NCBI GenBank assembly: GCA_015059185.1 | Contig: SVAY01000012.1 | Span: 1 to 47,764 of the forward strand | Reading direction: 5' to 3' | DNA length: 47,764 nt | From: Erysipelotrichaceae bacterium | Lineage (GTDB): Bacteria; Bacillota_I; Bacilli_A; RFN20; CAG-826 | Shown here: positions 1 through 5,903 of the stretch, in pieces | Position numbering within the stretch: the first letter of the stretch is position 1 | Layout of the letters: each line of letters starts with the position of its first letter | Program-made: the position numbers and the translations under genes | Notes under the pieces: generated by a model | The model's input: the letters and a program-made list of their open reading frames with translations, nothing else | What the model was told of the DNA's origin: nothing | Databases searched by the model: none

Positions 1-110
1 GTCTGGTGGCGATAGCGCAGTGGACACACCTGTTCCCATACCGAACACAGAAGTTAAGCACTGTAGTGGCGAAAATATCCGCAAGGACAAAATAGCGAGC
101 TGCCGGGCTT
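1..110 (+). rRNA. rrf: 5S ribosomal RNA (5' end at window edge)
   Basis: The sequence carries the 5S signatures: the segment CCATACCGAACACAGAAGTT and a 3' strand GCTGCCGGGC that pairs with the 5' strand GTCTGGTGGC to close helix I. A T-run follows the 3' strand directly (109-115), so the 5S stem may double as the operon terminator. The mature 5' end is at or within a base or two of the window edge. It is presumably the last gene of an rrs-rrl-rrf operon lying to the left. Confidence 0.95.
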
Positions 111-146
111 TTTTTATGTTTGTAATTATGTAATAATTAATAAAGT

Positions 147-1289
147 ATGAATATCAAACTATTTAAACTAACAGACACTAAATTATCTAATGAAGTAATT
201 AAAGCAGATAATAATTTCATCAATGAGCTTAACGATGCTTTATTTGATGAAGACTTTTATCTCGATCCAAATGCCCGTAATTATCTTTATCCAGTCGTCA
301 TGGTGGAAAGTGATAAGTACGAAGCCTCTTTTAAGAAGATTAGAGGCAAATTAATTAATCCGGTGATTATCTTGTCAGGTAAGTCTAGAACGGCTTTTAA
401 AGGGGCTTTAGAACTAAATGCAAGGCTTATGATTGAAGGATATCATCCTTTAGTTGTTAAAGGGAATGATGCGGATGATGCTTCTATTATTAGTGAAGTC
501 GCGAAAGTGATGATTGCAAGAAGTAAAATCTCTAACAATAATATCGCACTTATTGGGAATCTAGATGAGAAACAATATGATAAAAAGAATATTAATGGGG
601 AACTATTAAAGAAACATCAATTAAATCTTATTAAAATTGGGAATACGGAATTAGAAGATGTAATTAACAAAGTAAAACCATCATCTTTACCGCAAAAAAT
701 CATTTTAAATAAATTATTTAACCCATCTGATTATGCGGCATTTAATAAGCTTTATAGTGCAATTATGTATTTAGTTGATAAATACCACCTCATTGGCATT
801 TGTTTAAATGTTGATTTTGATATTCATTTCTTATATCCATTAGCGTCTTTACTTAATGAAAAAGGCGTTTCATTAATCTTAGAAAATGATTTACATGGAT
901 TATTATCTTTAATGCTCCTTAATGCTTTAAACGATTCAATTGCAGTTTATGCTTCTATTGTGAATGTTGATTTAGAGAAGAATGATATAGTTATCTCTTC
1001 TAATTCAGTTCCATTTAGTTTTATTTCTAAAGAAGGGACTGTGGATAATGGAGATATCACCATTTTAAAATTTGGATACGATAATAAGCATTTCCTCGCT
1101 ATCAGTGGCAAGATCAATTCCTCTCGACTGGTTAACGGAGAAGTAGAATTAACTGTCCGCTTAGAAGAAAGGGAACTCTTTGAACTCTTCCGCGAAGCAA
1201 CAGGAGGAACGTTTGCGTTCTCATACGGCGATTCCATTGCTAACATCTTTGCTTACGATAATATTTTGTATTTTGATAACCATAAATAA
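147..1289 (+). CDS. Hypothetical protein, possible sugar-isomerase-like or YjeF_N-like Rossmann fold
   Basis: A 380-residue soluble protein with no signal peptide or membrane segment. I do not recognise the family with certainty. Residues about 70-102 (NPVIILSGKSRTAFKGALEL and on to LMIEGYHPLVV) look like a beta-loop-alpha-beta unit. This is reminiscent of YjeF_N (NAD(P)H-hydrate epimerase) or of the first domain of L-fucose/L-arabinose isomerase-like proteins. The C-terminal stretch ATGGTFAFSYGDSIANIF recalls the last domain of the isomerases. No catalytic set can be assigned. The gene follows 5S rRNA with a gap of under 40 bases, has no clear Shine-Dalgarno, and an AT-rich possible -10 (TAATTA, 134-139) lies just upstream. 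It may therefore be near-leaderless or read through from the rRNA operon. Confidence 0.6.
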   Translation: MNIKLFKLTDTKLSNEVIKADNNFINELNDALFDEDFYLDPNARNYLYPVVMVESDKYEASFKKIRGKLINPVIILSGKSRTAFKGALELNARLMIEGYHPLVVKGNDADDASIISEVAKVMIARSKISNNNIALIGNLDEKQYDKKNINGELLKKHQLNLIKIGNTELEDVINKVKPSSLPQKIILNKLFNPSDYAAFNKLYSAIMYLVDKYHLIGICLNVDFDIHFLYPLASLLNEKGVSLILENDLHGLLSLMLLNALNDSIAVYASIVNVDLEKNDIVISSNSVPFSFISKEGTVDNGDITILKFGYDNKHFLAISGKINSSRLVNGEVELTVRLEERELFELFREATGGTFAFSYGDSIANIFAYDNILYFDNHK

Positions 1290-1328
1290 TTTTTATTTTT
1301 TAACATTTTTTTAACACTTTGTGTTATA

Positions 1329-1356
1329 TTGTCTATGTTAACTATTTTCGTATAAT
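1329..1356 (+). promoter_or_regulatory. Promoter of the lipoprotein gene
   Basis: TTGTCT (1329-1334) and TATAAT (1351-1356) are separated by 16 bases and lie just before the AGGAGG-type ribosome site of the lipoprotein gene. A small inverted repeat TAACAC-TTT-GTGTTA (1312-1326) sits immediately upstream and could be an operator or a weak hairpin ending the preceding gene. Confidence 0.6.
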
Positions 1357-1375
1357 TAAAATACGGAGGAAAAAT

Positions 1376-2446
1376 ATGAAAAAGAATAACTTATTGCTAG
1401 TAGGTCTTATGTCTTTTGGCTTACTTTTATCTTCTTGCGGAACAGGTAATACTGATTCTTCTATTAGTTCACTATTATCTTCTTCTGAAACAGATAGTAC
1501 TGATTCTACTGAGTCTTCTAAAAGTGACTCATCAAGCGCAAGCGAACAAGAAAGTTCAATCATTCATGGGCATGGTGCTCCTAATAATAGTCAAGGTTCA
1601 CTGTATTCATTATATGTTGATGATGATACTGGAAAAATCTATGAGAAGAATAAACCATATAACGGAACTCCTTCCTTAGAGGCTAGACAATATAGAGCAA
1701 TAGATGACGACGCTAAATGGATTGATACAAATTGTATAGCTGGAGAAAACTTTGATAAAGCATCTCCTGTTGCTGACGCTCTTAGAAGCACCCTTTTAGC
1801 CACTAACATCACTTTAAAAGCTACTGATCATGTGGTTTTAGATAGGGAGGGCTCTGAGCCTATGGACATTAGTTCAATTGCTTATTTAGCCTTTAACACC
1901 GGTAGTGTTATGTTCAAAACTGATGCTCCTAATCATGAAGGATATGATAATGCTATTATCCGAGGTTATTCCTTATATAATATCGACGAGAACTCTTACC
2001 AAATCTTTTTTAATGATAATGGGGGTCACGAAGAAGTTAATAATTTTGTTGATCATACCGATTATCTTACTGATGGTAATCCAAGCCATTATGCTTTAGC
2101 TCTTAGATTCACGAAGAGATGTTTTAACGAATATATTGATGCATCTTGTGGTTTCCCATTATTTGATGTCATCTTAAAGGAACTTGATAATTTCACCGTT
2201 AATGATAAGGTTTATGCTTTAGATAAAGCAATCGTTGGTAGATCAGATATTTACGATTCTGCGTATGGCGAAGGAGTTATAACATTCTCCAATATTGAGT
2301 TCAAACTCAGTAGTGAACCAAATTCTATTGATTATCTATCATTTAGATTTACTTTCCAAACAAATGATAATAGTATTTCAATGGTTGAAGATCTAAGACT
2401 TGAAGCATCTAATTTAAGAAAGACTTCATTCGCGATTCCTGAATAA
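1376..2446 (+). CDS. Secreted lipoprotein of unknown function
   Basis: A 356-residue protein starting with a lipoprotein signal peptide: MKKNN, a hydrophobic core, then a lipobox ending LLSSC (lipidated Cys about residue 21). A Ser/Thr/Asp/Glu-rich linker follows to about residue 60, typical of a tether from membrane to folded domain. The start at 1376 is chosen over the upstream GTG/ATG-type starts in frame because it follows an ACGGAGGA ribosome site at 7-8 bases and begins the signal peptide exactly. The folded part (about 65-356) is acidic, with motifs such as YSLYVDDDTGKIYEKNKPYN, but matches no family I can name. It is monocistronic between its own promoter and a strong terminator. It is presumably anchored on the outer face of the cell membrane. 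Confidence 0.85.
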   Translation: MKKNNLLLVGLMSFGLLLSSCGTGNTDSSISSLLSSSETDSTDSTESSKSDSSSASEQESSIIHGHGAPNNSQGSLYSLYVDDDTGKIYEKNKPYNGTPSLEARQYRAIDDDAKWIDTNCIAGENFDKASPVADALRSTLLATNITLKATDHVVLDREGSEPMDISSIAYLAFNTGSVMFKTDAPNHEGYDNAIIRGYSLYNIDENSYQIFFNDNGGHEEVNNFVDHTDYLTDGNPSHYALALRFTKRCFNEYIDASCGFPLFDVILKELDNFTVNDKVYALDKAIVGRSDIYDSAYGEGVITFSNIEFKLSSEPNSIDYLSFRFTFQTNDNSISMVEDLRLEASNLRKTSFAIPE

Positions 2447-2454
2447 GAAGAATG

Positions 2455-2482
2455 AGCCCGGTTTAACCGGGCTTTTCTTTTG
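2455..2482 (+). terminator. Intrinsic terminator after the lipoprotein gene
   Basis: The stem AGCCCGGTT/AACCGGGCT is a near-perfect GC-rich hairpin (2455-2473) followed by TTTCTTTTG. It lies 8 bases after the lipoprotein stop codon. Confidence 0.9.
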
Positions 2483-2492
2483 TCATATAAAC

Positions 2493-2521
2493 TTGACTTT
2501 ACACGTGTAACAAAATATAAT
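2493..2521 (+). promoter_or_regulatory. fakA promoter with embedded palindromic operator candidate
   Basis: TTGACT (2493-2498), a 17-base spacer and TATAAT (2516-2521) form a strong sigma-A type promoter, with a start near 2528. The spacer begins with the perfect 12-bp palindrome TTACACGTGTAA (2499-2510), in a position where a repressor would block RNA polymerase. Eleven of these bases recur in the promoter region of the DUF1295 gene near 47655, which argues that this is a real operator. The cognate regulator is not identified. Confidence 0.7.
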
Positions 2522-2527
2522 CTAGTT

Positions 2528-2709
2528 GTGTTTTTAAAACACATTGTTCTAATTAAATTCAAGAAAGGATTGTTGATTAGGAACATTAATTATTCCTTAA
2601 TGCGGTAGCCGTAAACATATGTTTCTACGGAAGCATGGCTATAGGCCTTAAGTGATATGAAGTGTTCTGACCCTATTCTACGGAAATAGTTCAACATACG
2701 GAAAACAAA
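2528..2709 (+). promoter_or_regulatory. Structured 5' leader of fakA (candidate cis-regulatory RNA)
   Basis: A roughly 180-nt untranslated leader with an AT-rich first half and a structured second half. Seen directly: an outer stem TAGCC (2606-2610) with GGCTA (2637-2641) enclosing GTAAAC/GTTTCTAC; a second hairpin TGTT..CTATT / AATAG..AACA (2663-2696); and the word TACGGAA three times (2626-2632, 2679-2685, 2697-2703). A single CCGTA (2609-2613) is complementary to all three, and the third copy lies directly before the fakA start. This is the geometry of a switch, but it matches no riboswitch class I know. No asp23 or rpmB gene lies here, although they often precede fakA in Firmicutes. Confidence 0.5.
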
Positions 2710-4383
2710 ATGAAAACATTAGATGGTAGATCTCTCAAAGATATTCTTATCTCTGGAGCTAACAATTTATATAACCATTATCAAGAAGTAGACGCACTTA
2801 ACGTCTTCCCAGTACCTGATGGCGATACTGGTATGAATATGAATTTAACAGTCACTAGTGGCTGTAAAGAAATACAAGATAAAGAAGAAGGTAACGTATT
2901 CGAAATTGCTAAGAGCTTTGCTCGTGGTACCCTTTTTGGTGCTAGAGGTAATTCTGGCGTTATCACTTCCCAAATCTTTAGAGGTTTCTCTAAAGGCTTA
3001 GAAGGTCTTTCAACATGTAACGCTCAACAATTCTCTGACGCTTTAGAAAAAGGCGTTGAGGTTGCTTATAAAGCCGTTTTAAAACCAGTTGAAGGTACAA
3101 TCCTTACTGTTGTTAGAGAAGGTTCACATTATTTACATGATAATGTTAAGAGCGCTAATTCAATTGAAAAAGCTCTCGAACTTTTCCTTAAGGAAGCTAG
3201 AGAATCCTTAAAAAGAACTCCTGAATTATTACCAGTTCTTAAAGAAGTCGGCGTTGTTGACTCCGGCGGTACTGGTTTAATCTATATTTTCCAAGGTATG
3301 CTCGATGCCGTTAATGGTAAACCAGTAGCACGTAATGAAGAAGGTGCTCAAACTGGTGAAAATGCTCCTGTTGCAGCTGGCGCATCTATGGAAAGCGAAG
3401 AATTCGGGTATTGTACTGAATTCATCATGCGTTTAGGTGGAGATGAATCTAAGAAACCATTTAATGAAAAAAGATTCACTTCTATCTTAGGCTCTCACGG
3501 TAATTCCCTTGTTGTAGTGAATGATGGTGATATCGTTAAAGTTCACGTTCATACCCTTCAACCTGGTGGTGTATTAACATACGCTCAACAATTTGGTGAG
3601 TTTATAAAACTCAAGATTGAAAATATGACTGAACAACATAACAATCTTGAAAGCGGTGCAAAAGAATCTAACAGTATCTTAGATGAAAAGGTGGAAGAAA
3701 AGAAAGAAGAACCACGTAAAGAATACGCGATGATCGCCGTTAGTAGTGGTCGCGGTATTGATGAAATCTTCCATGAAGCCGGTGTTGACTATTTAGTTAC
3801 TGGTGGTCAAACCATGAACCCAAGTGCTGAAGACTTTGTCAAAGCGATTAAAGAAGCTAATGCCGATACAGTATACATCTTCCCAAATAACTCCAACATC
3901 TTAATGGCTGCTTCTCAAGCTGCTGATATGTTAAGTGAAGAAGGACAAACAACATTCGTTATTCCTACTAAAACAATCCTTCAAGGTATCAGCGCTGCCA
4001 TCATGTTTAATCCAGATGCTAAACCAAAAGAAAACTTTAAGGAAATGAAATCAGCCTTAAGTAACGTCAAATCTGGTGAAGTTACATTCTCTATTAGGGA
4101 TACCACAATTAATGGTATGGCAGTCAAAAAAGATGACTTCATGGGCATTTTTGAAAAAGATATCGTTGTCACTAATAAGGATAAGTTCGAAACTTGTAAA
4201 CAGTTAATCGAAAAGATGATTGATGATATGAGTAGTGTAATCACTGTAATTTACGGTGAAGACGTTACTAAAGAAGAAGCATTAACCATTAAAAAATACT
4301 GTGAAGAAAATCACTCCGATATCGATGTTGATATTAGAGAAGGTGGGCAACCTGTCTATTCATTCTTACTCGGTGTTGAATAA
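2710..4383 (+). CDS. fakA: Fatty acid kinase subunit A (DAK/DegV-associated kinase)
   Basis: A 557-residue protein of the YloV/FakA family. The N-terminal Dak-phosphatase-like kinase domain has the nucleotide and metal site VFPVPDGDTGMNM (residues 32-44), followed by ARGNSGVITSQIFRG. A middle domain and a FakA C-terminal domain (from about residue 340) complete the normal family length. FakA phosphorylates a fatty acid carried by a FakB (DegV-family) protein, giving acyl-phosphate for PlsX or PlsY. A DegV-family protein (28.7 kb) and PlsX (11.7 kb) are both in this window. The ribosome site is weak (CGGA at 7 bases from ATG) and lies inside the structured leader, so translation may be controlled. 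Transcription probably ends at the hairpin at 4403. In relatives the gene is followed directly by recG; here an IS lies between them. Confidence 0.93.
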   Translation: MKTLDGRSLKDILISGANNLYNHYQEVDALNVFPVPDGDTGMNMNLTVTSGCKEIQDKEEGNVFEIAKSFARGTLFGARGNSGVITSQIFRGFSKGLEGLSTCNAQQFSDALEKGVEVAYKAVLKPVEGTILTVVREGSHYLHDNVKSANSIEKALELFLKEARESLKRTPELLPVLKEVGVVDSGGTGLIYIFQGMLDAVNGKPVARNEEGAQTGENAPVAAGASMESEEFGYCTEFIMRLGGDESKKPFNEKRFTSILGSHGNSLVVVNDGDIVKVHVHTLQPGGVLTYAQQFGEFIKLKIENMTEQHNNLESGAKESNSILDEKVEEKKEEPRKEYAMIAVSSGRGIDEIFHEAGVDYLVTGGQTMNPSAEDFVKAIKEANADTVYIFPNNSNILMAASQAADMLSEEGQTTFVIPTKTILQGISAAIMFNPDAKPKENFKEMKSALSNVKSGEVTFSIRDTTINGMAVKKDDFMGIFEKDIVVTNKDKFETCKQLIEKMIDDMSSVITVIYGEDVTKEEALTIKKYCEENHSDIDVDIREGGQPVYSFLLGVE

Positions 4384-4402
4384 GATATAGCATATTATTA
4401 TT

Positions 4403-4434
4403 AAGAGGAACAAAGTTCCTCTTTTTATTTTTTT
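4403..4434 (+). terminator. Intrinsic terminator after fakA
   Basis: The stem AAGAGGAAC/GTTCCTCTT with a 3-base loop (4403-4423) is followed by a long T-rich tract. Confidence 0.9.
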
Positions 4435-4554
4435 CAACATTTTATGATTTTTAACAGTCTATATATAAATAAGGAGGTAATTTGTCTAAAAGTAATATAT
4501 CTATAAATATAAGGCAAATTTATTTAACGAAACATTGCCAGAAGACAGTCCCCC

Positions 4555-4592
4555 ATCTTGATATGACTTGGTCTTCGCAAAGCCATCAAGAT
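4555..4592. repeat. Hairpin inside the left end of the IS
   Basis: ATCTTGAT (4555-4562) and ATCAAGAT (4585-4592) are perfect inverted repeats, and the inner segment can extend the stem through TGG/CCA. It may be the left-end subterminal hairpin recognised by a Y1 transposase, or the remnant of an older element in reverse orientation. The minus-strand reading GATGGGGGACTGTCTTC resembles an IS605 right end. Confidence 0.45.
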
Positions 4593-4684
4593 TATATACA
4601 ACATCTATAGGTAGGGATGAATTATAGTAAGAATCAATCAAATAACGAGCAAATAATTGCTTTATTAATAACAGTAATAAGTTA

Positions 4685-4713
4685 TACAATAACATTATAA
4701 ATAATGTTATAAT
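4685..4713 (+). promoter_or_regulatory. tnpB promoter overlapping a 10-bp inverted repeat
   Basis: A perfect TATAAT (4708-4713) ends exactly 6 bases before the tnpB ATG, so the predicted start point is the A of ATG (leaderless mRNA). The -35 region is weak (TACAAT at 4685-4690). The promoter overlaps the perfect inverted repeat ATAACATTAT-AA-ATAATGTTAT (4689-4710), which could be an autoregulatory site or part of the element's end structure. Confidence 0.5.
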
Positions 4714-4719
4714 ATAGAT

Positions 4720-5880
4720 ATGATAAGAAGAGCTTATAAATATCGTATCTATCCTAATAATACGCAGAAAGAGTATTTCTCTAAATGTTTTGGATGTGTT
4801 CGATTCTTTTATAATAAATCTTTAAATGACATGAACGATATTTATAAAGCCACTAAAAAGTATGAGGATATTACTCCCGCTACATATAAAGAAGATTATC
4901 CTTTTCTTAAAGAAATAGATTCTTTGGCTCTTGCTAATGCCCAAATGAATAGGAATGCTGCATATAAAGCTTTCTTTAGAGGTAATGCTAAATTCCCAAA
5001 ATATAAGAGTAAGAAGAATGATCAGAGTTACACCACTAATAATCAGAAGAGTTCTATTAGATTAAGTGATAATGACCGCTACATAAATATCCTTAAATGT
5101 AAAAGAATAAGAATTAAGAAACATCGTAACTTTGTTGGAGTTATTAAATCCGCGACGATATCTAAGTCGACAGATGATAAATATTATATTTCTTTATTAG
5201 TAGAAGCCGAGATAAAGCCATTAGAAAGCACTAATAAGTCTATTGGCCTTGATTTAGGCGTTAAGGATCTTATTATCACTTCTACTGGTCTTAAATATAG
5301 GAATCATAAATATCTCACTAAATCAGAAAAGAAACTTGCTAGAGAACAAAGAAAACTTTCCCATATGGTTAAAGGTTCTAGTAACCACAATAAACAAAGA
5401 ATCAAGGTTGCTAAAATCTATAAACATATAAATAACCAAAGAAACGATTATCTCCATAAATTAAGTAAACACATCATTGATGAAAACCAAGTCATATGTG
5501 TTGAAGATCTTAAGGTGATGAAGATGAGTAAGGATAATGACTATAACAAATCATTATTAGATTCTTCTATGTCTAGATTGCTTTCTATGCTAACCTATAA
5601 GGCTAAATGGTATGGTAGAACATTAGTTAAGGTTCCATCTAACTTTGCTAGTAGTCAACTATGTCATGTATGTGGATATAAAAACCCTATCACTAAGAAC
5701 TTGTCAGTTAGGACATGGAAATGCCCTAAATGTGGCATCATTCATGATAGAGATGTAAACGCTGCGAATAATATTCTAAGAAAGGGAATTGAAATACTTT
5801 CGAAGGATGGGACACATCCGGATAGCTTGTGTATGCTTGATCCGTTAGGGTCATCGAGCAAGAAGCCCTCACTTCTATAA
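4720..5880 (+). CDS. tnpB: TnpB RNA-guided nuclease of an IS200/IS605 element
   Basis: A 386-residue OrfB/TnpB protein, full length for the family. It starts with the N-terminal helix-turn-helix/WED-type region (RRAYKYRIYPNNTQKEYFSKCFG). The RuvC catalytic triad is intact: D178 in GLDLGVKDL, E262 in CVEDLKVMKM and D345 in HDRDVNAANNI. A Cys4 zinc ribbon (CHVCG and CPKCG) lies between the last two motifs. Members of this family cut DNA guided by an RNA (omega RNA or reRNA) made from the element's right end, and so favour retention of the element. No ribosome site precedes the ATG, and the promoter predicts a leaderless transcript. All catalytic residues are present, so I see no sign of decay. 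Confidence 0.93.
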   Translation: MIRRAYKYRIYPNNTQKEYFSKCFGCVRFFYNKSLNDMNDIYKATKKYEDITPATYKEDYPFLKEIDSLALANAQMNRNAAYKAFFRGNAKFPKYKSKKNDQSYTTNNQKSSIRLSDNDRYINILKCKRIRIKKHRNFVGVIKSATISKSTDDKYYISLLVEAEIKPLESTNKSIGLDLGVKDLIITSTGLKYRNHKYLTKSEKKLAREQRKLSHMVKGSSNHNKQRIKVAKIYKHINNQRNDYLHKLSKHIIDENQVICVEDLKVMKMSKDNDYNKSLLDSSMSRLLSMLTYKAKWYGRTLVKVPSNFASSQLCHVCGYKNPITKNLSVRTWKCPKCGIIHDRDVNAANNILRKGIEILSKDGTHPDSLCMLDPLGSSSKKPSLL

Positions 5881-5898
5881 GTGGTGGGAGTGTGTCAC
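5780..5898 (+). ncRNA. Predicted omega RNA (reRNA) overlapping the tnpB 3' end
   Basis: In IS200/IS605 elements the TnpB guide RNA scaffold covers the last part of tnpB and the right end, and its guide is the host sequence beyond the end. Here the scaffold would include the hairpin around AAGCCCTCACTTC / AAGTGGTGGG. The guide would start at 5899 (AATATATGTTGATGAAAAAA), which is the recG start region. The 5' limit given is a guess based on the family. Confidence 0.45.
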
Positions 5899-5903
5899 AA
5901 TAT

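Larger units (their letters stand above)
4481..5898 (+). mobile_element. IS200/IS605-group element carrying only tnpB (IS1341-like)
   Basis: About 1.4 kb between fakA and recG. The right end is recognisable: GAAGCCCTCACTTC / ATAAGTGGTGGGAG followed by TGTGTCAC (ends about 5898), the usual subterminal hairpin and terminal bases of this group. The left end is not certain. I place it just after AAGGAGGTAA (4471-4480), because joining that point to the base after 5898 rebuilds a normal ribosome site spaced about 10 bases from the recG ATG. No TnpA (Y1 transposase) is present, so movement would need one in trans. The left 240 bases are non-coding and contain an 8-bp inverted repeat (4555-4562 with 4585-4592). 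Confidence 0.75.

Noticed and set aside
1319..1375. Extended N-terminus of the lipoprotein
   Set aside because: It lies across the promoter; the signal peptide begins at 1376 after a good ribosome site.
2590..2709. 4.5S/SRP RNA in the fakA leader (CGGAAGCATGGC looks slightly similar)
   Set aside because: The conserved SRP RNA tetraloop and internal loops are absent; the resemblance is limited to a few bases.
4482..4610. TTG-start plus-strand frame directly after AAGGAGGT
   Set aside because: The ribosome site is better explained as the original recG site; the 42-residue product resembles nothing and runs through the inverted repeat.
4501..4695. A 64-codon minus-strand frame in the IS left arm
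   Set aside because: It has no ribosome site, overlaps hairpins, and has no family resemblance; more likely a structural or relic sequence than a gene.
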